Assembly (NCBI RefSeq): GCF_003438495.1 | Contig: NZ_QSSH01000001.1 | Location: forward strand, 31,398-95,397 | DNA length: 64,000 nt | DNA from: Collinsella sp. TF05-9AC | GTDB lineage: Bacteria > Actinomycetota > Coriobacteriia > Coriobacteriales > Coriobacteriaceae | Direction: 5' to 3' | Part shown: positions 1-8,014 of the stretch, in pieces | How positions within the stretch are numbered: position 1 is the first letter of the stretch | Layout of the letters: each line of letters starts with the position of its first letter | Notes under the pieces: generated by a model | What the model was told of the DNA's origin: nothing | Database searches by the model: none | What the model saw: the letters and a program-made list of their open reading frames with translations, nothing else | Program-made: the position numbers and the translations under genes

Positions 1-3
1 GGG

Positions 4-27
4 CTTCTTGCGTCCTGCGGAGTGTGC
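4..27. repeat. Fragment of a dispersed terminator-flank repeat
   Basis: This stretch at the window edge matches positions 2527-2550 (TTGCGTCCTGCGGAGTG is shared), where the same sequence follows the descending arm of a terminator hairpin. It is probably the tail of a terminator/repeat belonging to a gene upstream of the window. Only part of the unit is visible here. Confidence 0.5.
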
Positions 28-212
28 CTAAAAGTAAACTGATGGCGGGCCCTACGATGTCCGGTCTTCGGGGATTAAAGCTGAAGGGAATAATGGCGCG
101 CTACGCGCGTTTTGGATGGGGTCTGTCCCGGCGGCGCGTTTGGCGCTTCGCGCCTCGCGTCTTATCGATCGGGATTGAGATGCATTTGGCGCTTCTGGCC
201 TTACGACTGTAG

Positions 213-247
213 CGGCCGCGGTCCCGTTTGGGGTCGTGGCCGTTTTG
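213..247 (+). terminator. Possible hairpin terminator in the leader upstream of larA
   Basis: A 13-bp stem with some G-U pairs (213-225 with 230-242) and a 4-nt loop is followed by a short T run. It lies about 125 nt before larA in a 369-bp stretch with no convincing gene. It may end an upstream transcript or act in the larA leader. The T run is short, so the call is weak. Confidence 0.35.
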
Positions 248-369
248 CTGTGGGTCAAATATGAACGTTGTGTTAATGAGTCGGTGGACGGTGGTGTTTT
301 TCGGTGAGCGGCGTATCCTTCCAACGGTTTATCTAGTGTGTCAGTTGAAAAGGAAGAGGGCGCTCGTCA

Positions 370-1647
370 TTGTTTGAATGTGAACTGCCGTTTGACCACA
401 AGACGTTGCATCTGGAGCTCGAGGATAAGAACTTCGCGGGTGTGATGGAAGGTCATCAAAACGAGTTTAAGACCACGAAATCGCAGGAAGAGCTGGTAGA
501 GGAGTCGCTTGCCAACCCTTATGGCTCGCCGTCGCTCGAGGAGCTTTGTGCTGGCAAGAAGGATATCGTCATCATTAGCTCCGACCATACGCGCCCCGTT
601 CCATCGCGTGTGACGATGCCTATTCTGCTGCATCATATCCATACTGCTGCACCCGAGGCTCGTGTGCGTATTTTGGTTGCTACGGGTATGCATCGTCCGT
701 CGACGCATGAGGAGCTCGTCAACAAGTACGGCGAGGAGATTGTTGCCAACGAGGAAATCGTTATGCACGTCGCGACTGATGACAGCATGATGAAAAAGAT
801 CGGCACCCTGCCTTCTGGTGGCGAGTGCATCATCAACAAGATTGCCGCCGATTGCGATCTGCTGCTTGCCGAGGGCTTTATTGAGCCGCACTTCTTTGCT
901 GGTTTCTCTGGTAGCCGCAAGTCCGTCCTGCCTGGTATCGCCAGCTACAAGACCATCATGTACAACCATAACGGTCAGTTTGTGAATGATTCCCACTCGC
1001 GTGCCGGCAACCTGTGCCACAACCACGTGAGCGAGGACATGTTTGCCGCTGCCGAGATGGCTCACCTTGCCTTTGTGCTCAACGTGGTGCTCAACGGCAA
1101 GCACGAGGTCATCGGCTCCTTTGCCGGCGATATCCACAAGGCGCACGAGGCTGGCTGCGAGTTCGTGAAGAGCCTTGCCGGCGTTGAGCCCGTCGAGTGC
1201 GAGATTGCCATCACCACCAACGGCGGCTACCCGCTCGACCAGAACATCTACCAGGCCGTGAAGGGCATGTGCTCTGCCGAGGCCACGCTTCCCGAGGGCG
1301 GCGTGATTATCGATGTCGCCGGTTGTGCCGACGGTCACGGTGGCGAGGGCTTCTATCACAACATCGCCGACAACGATCCTGCGGAGTTTGAGCGCGCCTG
1401 CATCGACCGTCCTAAGGACGAGACCCTGCCCGACCAGTGGACGAGCCAGATCTTTGCCCGCATCCTGGCGCATCACCCCGTGATCATGGTTACCGACCTG
1501 TGCGATCACCAGATGATCAAGGATATGCACATGACGCCGGTCAACACTCTCGATGAGGCGCTCAAGCTCGCCTTTGAGATGAAGGGTGCCGATGCCAAGG
1601 TGGCCGTCATTCCCGATGGCCTGGGCGTTGTCGTCGCTCAGCACTAG
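370..1647 (+). CDS. larA: Nickel-dependent lactate racemase LarA
   Basis: This 425-residue protein belongs to the LarA family, which interconverts L- and D-lactate in the cytoplasm using a covalently held nickel-pincer nucleotide. The residues described for the Lactiplantibacillus plantarum enzyme fall at the same numbers here: D72 and R75 in SSDHTRPVPS, H108 in TGMHRP, H174 in EPHFFAGF, K184 in SGSRKS (the lysine that carries the cofactor) and H200 in MYNHNG. The length is typical. The start is a TTG with a good AGGAAGAGG ribosome site about 9 nt upstream. A LarD-like channel gene follows 49 nt later, and larB and larC lie convergently downstream. LarA homologues can act on other 2-hydroxy acids, so the lactate assignment rests on the conserved residues and the neighbours. 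Confidence 0.93.
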   Translation: MFECELPFDHKTLHLELEDKNFAGVMEGHQNEFKTTKSQEELVEESLANPYGSPSLEELCAGKKDIVIISSDHTRPVPSRVTMPILLHHIHTAAPEARVRILVATGMHRPSTHEELVNKYGEEIVANEEIVMHVATDDSMMKKIGTLPSGGECIINKIAADCDLLLAEGFIEPHFFAGFSGSRKSVLPGIASYKTIMYNHNGQFVNDSHSRAGNLCHNHVSEDMFAAAEMAHLAFVLNVVLNGKHEVIGSFAGDIHKAHEAGCEFVKSLAGVEPVECEIAITTNGGYPLDQNIYQAVKGMCSAEATLPEGGVIIDVAGCADGHGGEGFYHNIADNDPAEFERACIDRPKDETLPDQWTSQIFARILAHHPVIMVTDLCDHQMIKDMHMTPVNTLDEALKLAFEMKGADAKVAVIPDGLGVVVAQH

Positions 1648-1696
1648 TACGCGGCCTAAACGAATCGTTTATAACCGACAAGAAAGATAAGGTTTT

Positions 1697-2428
1697 ATGC
1701 TTACCAAACTCCTCTGCGAATTCGGCGCAACGGCCCTCATGATCATCTTTGGCGTGGGCGTGCACTGCGATACCGTGCTTAAGGGCACCAAGTATCAGGG
1801 CTCCGGCCACATGTTTGCCATCACCACCTGGTCTTTTGGCATCTCGGTCGCCTTGTTTATCTTTGGCGGCGCCGTGTGCATGAACCCCGCCATGGTGCTT
1901 GCCCAGTGCATCGTCGGCTTGGTGCCGTGGAGCAGCTGCATCCCCTTCATGATTGCCGATATGCTCGGCGGCTTTGTGGGCGCCGTAATCGCTTGGCTTA
2001 TGTATGCCGATGAGTTCAAGGCTTCCGAGGGCGTCGTCGACCCCATTGCTCAGCGCAACATCTTCTCGACCAACCCCACCACCGAGGGCACGAACTATGC
2101 CCGTAACTTCTTCTGCGAGGCCATCTGCACCTTCGTGTTCATCAGCGCCATCCTTGCTGCTGCTAGCCGCGCCGGCGAGAACGTTCTGATGCTCGCTATC
2201 TGCGTCGGTCTGATCGTTTGGGCCGTCGGCATGGGCATGGGCGGCATCACCGGCTTCGCCATGAACCAGGCTCGTGACCTTGGTCCTCGCATGGCCTATC
2301 AGGTGCTGCCGATCAAGAACAAGGCCGATAACAACTGGAAGTACGGCCTGCTCGTTCCTGGCATCGCGCCGTTTGTCGGTGCCGCTCTGGCCGCGCTGTT
2401 TGTGCATGGTTTCTTGGGCATGTTCTAG
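1697..2428 (+). CDS. larD: Aquaporin / lactate channel, MIP family (LarD-like)
   Basis: This 243-residue membrane protein of the major intrinsic protein family has the six-helix, two-half-helix layout. The first NPA box is intact (CMNPAM, about residue 63). The second is NQA in the context FAMNQARDLGPR, where the family normally has NPARDLGPR. Placement 49 nt after larA suggests the LarD role described in lactobacilli, passage of lactic acid across the membrane, although glycerol or water facilitation by a GlpF-type channel is equally possible from sequence alone. The Pro-to-Gln change in the second constriction motif is unusual. A strong terminator lies 65 nt after the stop. Confidence 0.82.
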   Translation: MLTKLLCEFGATALMIIFGVGVHCDTVLKGTKYQGSGHMFAITTWSFGISVALFIFGGAVCMNPAMVLAQCIVGLVPWSSCIPFMIADMLGGFVGAVIAWLMYADEFKASEGVVDPIAQRNIFSTNPTTEGTNYARNFFCEAICTFVFISAILAAASRAGENVLMLAICVGLIVWAVGMGMGGITGFAMNQARDLGPRMAYQVLPIKNKADNNWKYGLLVPGIAPFVGAALAALFVHGFLGMF

Positions 2429-2450
2429 TCTGAGGCTACATAGGTTGTCC

Positions 2451-2575
2451 GCTGTCCGCATGGGGTAACTTCCCAGCGCGTCCTCGGACATGCAAAAAGG
2501 CTCGCTGCGCACTTTGTGCGGCGAGCCTTTTTGCGTCCTGCGGAGTGCGCTGGGAAGTTACCCCATGCGGACAGC
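2451..2575. repeat. Nested inverted repeat with 29-bp perfect outer arms
   Basis: Positions 2451-2479 and 2547-2575 are perfect 29-bp reverse complements. They enclose an independent terminator hairpin at 2494-2532, so the 125-bp unit is a double palindrome. It sits between the convergent larA-larD and larB-larC-tetR units. It could be a bidirectional terminator or a REP/MITE-like mobile palindrome. Part of its inner right flank recurs at positions 4-27. Confidence 0.8.
2494..2532 (+). terminator. Rho-independent terminator after the larD-like gene
   Basis: The arms AAAAAGGCTCGC and GCGAGCCTTTTT, with an extra paired TGCGCAC/GTGCG section, form a strong stem ending in five T. The A run on the other side lets it work in both directions, which fits the convergent gene arrangement. 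Confidence 0.85.
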
Positions 2576-2731
2576 TGCGGGGTCTTTGTTGCGTTCGTAC
2601 AAGCAACCCAACATATATATCTGAATTTGGATGGGAGGGGCTTGTTGCTGGTAGGGGCGTTGGGCTGCTGTCGACACTTTGGGATGCGTGGCGGCTTGGG
2701 TTGGGACGATGCTTTGGGATGAGCTTCTTAC

Positions 2732-3271
2732 TTAGTTGAAGAGGGGCTTTGTGGCTGAGAGGTAGTCTTTGGCTACTTCGGCCTTATCTGCTTGAAAGTT
2801 GTGCCAGGCCCACCATTGGACCATTCCTACGAAGCTTGAGGCTATGTGGTGCAGTAGAAAGCTGCGGTCCATGGTGGCGGCGGGGCCGTTTGGGTCGGTA
2901 GGGATGGTTTCGGCTGCGCGCGACATGATGGTCTTGCGTAAGCAGTCGGCGAAGACGCGTGAGCCGGCGCCGGCTACGAGGGCGCGTACGCCCTGACGAC
3001 GATCCCAGAGGTTGTTGAGGATATGCTCGACTTGCACGAGTGGGTCGTCGAGCGGCGTGCCATCGTCGTCGAGGGCGTGGGTGCAGATGTCGCTCACGAG
3101 CTCGGACAGTAGGTCGTCTTTGCTCTTAAAGAGGCCGTAGAATGTCGCGCGGCCTACGTGAGCGCGCACGATGATGTCGCCGACGGTGATCTTGCCGTAG
3201 TCCTCTTCGCGTAGGAGTTCGGAGAACGCCGCGACGATGGCGGCGCGGCTTTTTGTCTTGCGGGCGTCCAT
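2732..3271 (-). CDS. TetR/AcrR-family transcriptional regulator
   Basis: This 179-residue regulator has an N-terminal TetR helix-turn-helix (residues about 10-55: ITVGDIIVRAHVGRATFYGLFKSKDDLL) and a helical ligand-binding C-terminus. The ATG at 3271 is chosen because it lies 2 nt after the larC stop codon and matches the usual TetR start (MDARKTKSRAAIVAAF); the open frame extends further upstream only through larC. It is probably co-transcribed after larB and larC and is a plausible local regulator of the lactate genes, a role played by a Crp-type protein (LarR) in L. plantarum. The regulatory role is inference from position. Confidence 0.82.
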   Translation of the reverse strand: MDARKTKSRAAIVAAFSELLREEDYGKITVGDIIVRAHVGRATFYGLFKSKDDLLSELVSDICTHALDDDGTPLDDPLVQVEHILNNLWDRRQGVRALVAGAGSRVFADCLRKTIMSRAAETIPTDPNGPAATMDRSFLLHHIASSFVGMVQWWAWHNFQADKAEVAKDYLSATKPLFN

Positions 3272-3273
3272 GG

Positions 3274-4185
3274 CTATGCGTCCGCGTGAACAAGCAGGCA
3301 GCGGAGCGTACCGGAGCAACCCTCGTAGGGGCGTTTGCCGGCGCCGTAGCCGACGGCTTTGATGCGGTAGCGTGAGGGCAGTTGGTCGGACGTGCGCAGA
3401 GCAGTGACGATGGCGGCGCCCGTGGGCGTCACGAGCTCGCCGGCGACCGGTGCGGGCGTGAGAGCGATATTGCCTGCTTGGCATAGGTTGATGACGGCGG
3501 GCACCGGGATGGGCATAAGGCCGTGGGCGCAGCGGATGGTGCCGTGGCCCTCGGAAAGCGACTCGACCACGATGTCCTCAATACCCAGGTCATCGAGGCA
3601 GATAGCGACAGAGCAGACGTCGACGATGGAGTCGACGGCGCCTACCTCGTGAAACAGGACGGTCTCGGGCGTTTTGCCGTGAGCTTTAGCCTCGGCGGCG
3701 GCGAGTGCGGTAAAAATGGCGAGCGCGCGACGCTTGGCGCCATCGCTTAGCTGCGAGCCGTCGATGATGGCGGTGACGTCCGCCAAAGAACGATGGTGAT
3801 GGTGGTGGGCGTGATGATGGCCCTCGTGGCCATGGCCGTGGGCCTCATGGTCATGGTCGTGTGTGTGCTCGTGTTCGTGCTCGCCATGGCCATGATGGTG
3901 ATGCTCGTGCGTGTGCTCGACAGCTGTTTCGTTGCCGTAGAGCCAGGCCATATCGTGGTCGTGGTTCTCGAGTCCCTCTGCAAGCTGGACGTCGAAATCG
4001 CAGGCGTCGATGCCATGCTTGTTTGCACGCGTGACGGCGATCGTAAAGCCGTCGACCGGCAGTGTGGCGAGCTGTTCGCGCAGGTGCTCCTCGCTGGCAC
4101 CCAGATCGAGCAGGGCCGCGACGGTCATATCGCCGCTGATGCCTGAGGTGCCGTCGATGATAAGCGTGTGCTGATGATTGGACAT
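3274..4185 (-). CDS. larC: Nickel-pincer cofactor biosynthesis protein LarC, N-terminal (LarC1) part only
   Basis: LarC inserts nickel into the pyridinium-dithiocarboxylate nucleotide that becomes the LarA cofactor. The protein starts with the family signature (IIDGTSGISGDM). A roughly 45-residue histidine-rich stretch at about residues 90-135 (runs of H, HEHEH, HGHG) is a likely nickel store. It ends at residue 303, just after GYGAGKRPYEGCSGTLRCLL. In complete family members this point leads into the C-terminal LarC2 domain, which binds CTP. In L. plantarum LarC2 is joined by a programmed frameshift, but here the following sequence in the next frame is the tetR gene, so LarC2 is missing. The gene lies 10 nt after larB. 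Confidence 0.85.
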   Translation of the reverse strand: MSNHQHTLIIDGTSGISGDMTVAALLDLGASEEHLREQLATLPVDGFTIAVTRANKHGIDACDFDVQLAEGLENHDHDMAWLYGNETAVEHTHEHHHHGHGEHEHEHTHDHDHEAHGHGHEGHHHAHHHHHRSLADVTAIIDGSQLSDGAKRRALAIFTALAAAEAKAHGKTPETVLFHEVGAVDSIVDVCSVAICLDDLGIEDIVVESLSEGHGTIRCAHGLMPIPVPAVINLCQAGNIALTPAPVAGELVTPTGAAIVTALRTSDQLPSRYRIKAVGYGAGKRPYEGCSGTLRCLLVHADA

Positions 4186-4195
4186 GGAATGCTCC

Positions 4196-4978
4196 TTAGC
4201 GGGCGCGGGGTGTGCCGGCGCTCAGATGATTGATAAGACTTGCCTGGTAGGCGGCGCCAAAGCCGTTGTCGATATTGACGACCGAAACGCCGCTGGCACA
4301 GGAGTTGAGCATGGCGAGCAGTGCAGCTACGCCACCAAAACTTGCGCCGTAGCCAACGCTGGTGGGAACGGCGATGACCGGACAGCTCACCAGACCGCCG
4401 ATAACGCTCGCCAGCGCGCCCTCCATGCCGGCGATGGCGATGACCACCTGCGCCTGGGCAAGTTCCTCGGCATGCGCGAGCAGGCGGTGCAGGCCGGCGA
4501 CACCTACGTCGTAGAGGCGGTCGACCTCGTTGCCATAGAACTCGGCCGTCAACGCGGCTTCTTCGGCGACGGGTAAGTCGCTCGTGCCGGCGCAGGCGAC
4601 GACGATGCGTCCGTTGCCGGTAGGGGAGGGCTTGCCGCCCACGAGGGCGAGCTGTGCGTCCGGGACATATCCCAGGTCGATGCCGTTGTCGAGGAGCTCC
4701 GAGGTACGGGCTGCTTTTTCGGCATCCAGGCGCGTGACCAGGATGCGCTCCTGGCCGGCATCGCGCAGCGCTTCGATAATGGCGGCAATTTGCTCGGCGG
4801 TTTTACCGGCACCGTAGACAACCTCGCCGGCTCCCTGGCGCACTCCGCGCGAAAGATCGAGCTGTGCAAAACCCAGATCGGCGGTTGGCGCCGTTTGGAT
4901 GCGCGTGAGGGCGGCTGCCGGGGTGACTGCTCCGCCGGCAACATCGCTCAGCAATTGCTCAAGATCTTGCTTATCCAT
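4196..4978 (-). CDS. larB: Nickel-pincer cofactor biosynthesis carboxylase LarB
   Basis: This 260-residue protein is a LarB, the enzyme that carboxylates the pyridinium ring of NaAD and cleaves off AMP in the first step of the LarA cofactor pathway. The C-terminal half is PurE-like, with the glycine-rich segment AGMEGALASVIGGLVSCPVI and VGYGASFGG near residues 185-225. It is first in a three-gene run larB-larC-tetR with gaps of 10 and 2 nt. The third pathway enzyme, the sulfur transferase LarE, is not in the window. A palindrome lies 46-77 nt upstream of the start. Confidence 0.9.
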   Translation of the reverse strand: MDKQDLEQLLSDVAGGAVTPAAALTRIQTAPTADLGFAQLDLSRGVRQGAGEVVYGAGKTAEQIAAIIEALRDAGQERILVTRLDAEKAARTSELLDNGIDLGYVPDAQLALVGGKPSPTGNGRIVVACAGTSDLPVAEEAALTAEFYGNEVDRLYDVGVAGLHRLLAHAEELAQAQVVIAIAGMEGALASVIGGLVSCPVIAVPTSVGYGASFGGVAALLAMLNSCASGVSVVNIDNGFGAAYQASLINHLSAGTPRAR

Positions 4979-5023
4979 CTATGTTCCCTTCGACGGCGCA
5001 AAGTCTAGCACTCAAAGGGTATG

Positions 5024-5055
5024 TTTCCGAACACTAAGACAAAATTGTTCGGAAA
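5024..5055. promoter_or_regulatory. 9-bp inverted repeat upstream of larB, candidate operator
   Basis: TTTCCGAAC and GTTCGGAAA (5024-5032 and 5047-5055) are perfect reverse complements with a 14-nt spacer. They lie between the serB stop and the larB start on the minus strand. There is no T run, so a regulatory site for the lar operon (for instance bound by the TetR protein of the operon) is more likely than a terminator. The binding partner is unknown. Confidence 0.5.
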
Positions 5056-5092
5056 CTATAGGACAGACTGATTCAATTGTTAGACGGATCGA

Positions 5093-5728
5093 CTAGTCAC
5101 GCAGGATGATGTCCATGGCGAGCATCAGGTTGCGCTCGTCGATGGCAAACGGGGCGGCCTCGCGCGTCTTGGGCTTGGCGCAAAACGCGATGCCCGTGCC
5201 CGCGGCCTGAATCATGGGGATGTCGTTGGCGCCGTCGCCGATCGCGACGGTATGGGCCATATCGACGCCGCACTCAACTGCCCAATCCAGCAGCTGGATA
5301 AGTTTGGACTCCTTGGTCACAATGTCGGCCGCCAACTTACCGGTGAGCTTGCCGTCTACGACCTCCAGACGATTGGCCAGGCAAAAATCGATGCCCGCAG
5401 CGGCCACGATCTTATCGGCGACCTCGTGAAAGCCGCCGCTTACCACGCCGACCTTCCAGCCCTTGCTGTGCGCCGAGCGCACAAGCTCCAGCGCGCCGGG
5501 GGTAAACGTCACGCGCTTAAAGGTGCGCTCGAACACACTCTCGTCCAAGCCGGCAAGCAGCCCCACGCGCTCCTCGAGCGCCTGCTTAAAGTCGAGCTCG
5601 CCGCGCATGGCGCGCTCAGTAATCTTCGCCACTTGCTCGCCTACGCCGGCCTCCTCGCCCAACAGGTCGATGACCTCCTGGTTGATGAGCGTGGAGTCGA
5701 TATCCATAACGATGAGGCGTGCAGTCAT
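5093..5728 (-). CDS. serB: Phosphoserine phosphatase SerB
   Basis: This 211-residue HAD-superfamily phosphatase would perform the last step of serine synthesis, phosphoserine to serine. HAD motif I is MDIDST near residue 8 (nucleophile Asp and general acid Asp). Motif II is VVSGGF near residue 95. Motif III/IV are the lysine of VTKESK and GDGANDIPM near residue 170. The ATG at 5728 is preferred to the longer frame because GGAAAGG precedes it at normal spacing and motif I then sits at the usual N-terminal position. The regulatory ACT domains found in some SerB proteins are absent. Confidence 0.88.
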   Translation of the reverse strand: MTARLIVMDIDSTLINQEVIDLLGEEAGVGEQVAKITERAMRGELDFKQALEERVGLLAGLDESVFERTFKRVTFTPGALELVRSAHSKGWKVGVVSGGFHEVADKIVAAAGIDFCLANRLEVVDGKLTGKLAADIVTKESKLIQLLDWAVECGVDMAHTVAIGDGANDIPMIQAAGTGIAFCAKPKTREAAPFAIDERNLMLAMDIILRD

Positions 5729-5984
5729 GACGGGCCTTTCCAAGTGCTGTTTTATTGGGGCATATTGTCGCACGCCGTGCGCCTGGGCGACGGCCACGGC
5801 GCATCAATTGTTTCGTCTCCGTCAAGTCTTTGGGCAGGAGCTACTTTTCCGTGGCGCATCGACACAGGTGCGATAAGATAGAACGCCATGTCTGGCTGCG
5901 CGGTTTACGCAGGCTGGGCAAATCTGTACGACGCCGCCCGGAACGACACGGGGCGGCACAGATCCATAAAGGAGGATCACTGGT

Positions 5985-7772
5985 ATGAGCCAGACCCGTC
6001 CCATCGATGAGCATTCCATGCACACCCGTACCTGCGGCGAGCTTCGCTTCGAGAACGTGGGCGAAGAGGTCACCCTCACCGGTTGGGTGAGCCGTCGCCG
6101 CGACCACGGCGGCCTTATTTTCTGCGACCTTCGCGACCGCGAGGGCATCACGCAGCTCACCTTCGACCCCGAGCACTCCGACGGCGACGCCTTTAAGATT
6201 GCCGAGACCATGCGTCCCGAGTGGCCTATCAAGATCCACGGCGTCGTGCGCTCCCGTGGCGAGGAGACCACCAACGCCAAGCTCGCGACCGGCGAGATCG
6301 AGGTCCTGACCGACCACGCCGAGGTGCTCAACACTTCCGTCACCCCGCCGTTCCAGATCGAGGACGGCATCGAGACCAGCGAGGACACCCGTCTGCGCTA
6401 TCGCTATCTGGACCTCCGTCGTCCCGAGATGATGGCAAACCTCAAGCTGCGCTCCGACTTTACCTTTGCCATTCGCGAGGCGCTGCACAACCGTGAGTTC
6501 ATGGAGGTCGAGACGCCCTCCCTGTTCAAGTCCACGCCCGAGGGCGCCCGCGACTTCATCGTCCCCAGCCGCATCCAGCCGGGCAACTTCTACGCTCTAC
6601 CGCAGTCCCCGCAGCTTCTGAAGCAGCTGCTCATGGTCGGTGGCGTCGAGCGCTACTACCAGGTTGCCAAGTGCTTCCGCGACGAGGACCTGCGTGCCGA
6701 CCGTCAGCCGGAGTTCACCCAGGTCGATATCGAGATGTCTTTCGTGGACCAGAACGATGTCATGAGCGCACTCGAAGAGGTTCTTGCCGATGCCTTCGGC
6801 CGCATGGGTGTCGAGATGCCCACGCCGCTGCGTCGCATGAACTACTGGGATGCCATGGACACCTATGGCTCCGACAAGCCCGATACCCGCTATGGCATGC
6901 ACCTGGTCGACCTGACCGACATCTTTGCCAACTCCAAGTTCAAGGTCTTCGCGACCGCCGCAAATGAGGAGGGCTCTGTCGTCAAGGCCATCAACGCCAA
7001 GGGCGCCGGTGCCTGGGCACGTGCCAAGATCGATAAGCTCGCCGGCGTGGCCTCCACGTTTGGCGCCAAGGGCCTGGCCTGGATCGCCTTCCGCGAGGAC
7101 GGCTCCATCAACAGCCCCATCGTCAAGTTCTTCTCGGACGAGGAGATGGCGGCTCTGCGCGAGCGCATGGACGTCGAGCCCGGCGACCTTGTGATGTTCG
7201 CCGCCGGCCCGCGCCTGCTCTCCGACGAGATCCTGGGCGGCATGCGTTCGCACATGGCCAATGCGCTCGAGATCAAGCGCGAGGGTCACGACTTCCTGTG
7301 GGTCGTCAACTTCCCGCTGTTCCATTGGGACGAGGACCGCAAGGCCTATGCTGCCGAGCACCAACCCTTTACCCTGCCGACCGAGACCGACATCGCCAAG
7401 ATCGAGGCCGACCCGTTGGCAGCCGGTTCGTGCACCTACGACTTTGTCATGGACGGCTTTGAGGCCGGCGGCGGCGGCATGCGTATCCACAACGCCGAGA
7501 TGCAGATGTCCATGCTTAAGCTTCTGGGCTTTACCGAGGAGCGCGCCGAGTCTCAGTTTGGCTTCCTCATGGAGGCCCTCAAGTTTGGTGCACCCCCGAT
7601 GGGCGGTTTCGCTCTGGGCCTGGACCGCGTGTGCATGCTGCTCACCGGCTCCGATTCCATCCGCGACGTCATGGCGTTCCCCAAGACGGCCAGCGGCTCC
7701 GACCTCATGTCGGGCGCCCCGAGTGCCGTTAGCGGCGCCCAGCTCAAGGACGTCAGCCTGCGCCTGATGTAG
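5985..7772 (+). CDS. aspS: Aspartyl-tRNA synthetase, bacterial type, possibly non-discriminating
   Basis: This 595-residue class II synthetase has an N-terminal anticodon-binding OB fold, a catalytic core interrupted by the bacterial GAD insertion, motif 2 FRDEDLRADRQPEF and motif 3 ALGLDR near the C-terminus. In the anticodon-binding domain the sequence is RRRDHGG, with H41 at the site where non-discriminating enzymes such as that of Pseudomonas aeruginosa have His31 and discriminating E. coli AspRS has Leu. Together with gatCAB at 60.8-64.0 kb this suggests that it also charges tRNA-Asn with Asp for amidation. AAAGGAGG precedes the ATG, and a terminator follows at 7796. Confidence 0.95.
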   Translation: MSQTRPIDEHSMHTRTCGELRFENVGEEVTLTGWVSRRRDHGGLIFCDLRDREGITQLTFDPEHSDGDAFKIAETMRPEWPIKIHGVVRSRGEETTNAKLATGEIEVLTDHAEVLNTSVTPPFQIEDGIETSEDTRLRYRYLDLRRPEMMANLKLRSDFTFAIREALHNREFMEVETPSLFKSTPEGARDFIVPSRIQPGNFYALPQSPQLLKQLLMVGGVERYYQVAKCFRDEDLRADRQPEFTQVDIEMSFVDQNDVMSALEEVLADAFGRMGVEMPTPLRRMNYWDAMDTYGSDKPDTRYGMHLVDLTDIFANSKFKVFATAANEEGSVVKAINAKGAGAWARAKIDKLAGVASTFGAKGLAWIAFREDGSINSPIVKFFSDEEMAALRERMDVEPGDLVMFAAGPRLLSDEILGGMRSHMANALEIKREGHDFLWVVNFPLFHWDEDRKAYAAEHQPFTLPTETDIAKIEADPLAAGSCTYDFVMDGFEAGGGGMRIHNAEMQMSMLKLLGFTEERAESQFGFLMEALKFGAPPMGGFALGLDRVCMLLTGSDSIRDVMAFPKTASGSDLMSGAPSAVSGAQLKDVSLRLM

Positions 7773-7795
7773 GCAAGCGGCTACATATTGCTTGC

Positions 7796-7831
7796 AACGA
7801 GGGAAGGACGTGTGCTTTCCCTCGTTTTTTA
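7796..7831 (+). terminator. Rho-independent terminator of aspS
   Basis: An AACGAGGGAAG / CTTTCCCTCGTT stem with an 8-nt loop is followed by a T run. It begins 24 nt after the aspS stop. Confidence 0.9.
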
Positions 7832-7870
7832 TATGCCGAGGTTGCGAGGGCATAGGGTGACCGGACGTCG

Positions 7871-8008
7871 CGGAAACTGCGACCCAGAATCCAGCCAAAT
7901 AACGGGTCGCACTTTCCGGTTGAGCTTCTGGCGGAAAGTACATCCCAGAATCGGCGTTCGGAATGGGCCGGGCTTTCCGCTAAAGCAGCCTAGCGGAAAG
8001 CCCGGCCC
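7871..8008. repeat. Pair of intergenic hairpins between convergent aspS and lacI
   Basis: Two palindromes share the word CGGAAA/TTTCCG. The first pairs 7871-7885 with 7904-7918 (15 bp, one mismatch). The second pairs 7965-7982 with 7991-8008 (18 bp, perfect, 8-nt loop). A further GCGGAAAGT copy lies at about 7931. The block looks like a REP-type cluster. The second hairpin ends 6 nt before the lacI stop codon and may also act as its terminator, but T runs are lacking. Confidence 0.6.
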
Positions 8009-8014
8009 AGTTTC

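Noticed and set aside
24..212. 62-codon + strand frame at the window start
   Set aside because: No ribosome site, biased composition, and the region carries a hairpin and a repeat tail.
367..1644. Long minus-strand open frame opposite larA
   Set aside because: Antisense shadow of a gene with conserved catalytic residues on the + strand; the composition is typical of high-GC mirror frames.
3272..3484. N-terminal extension of the TetR protein beyond 3271
   Set aside because: The extension lies wholly inside larC in another frame and is Arg-rich without homology.
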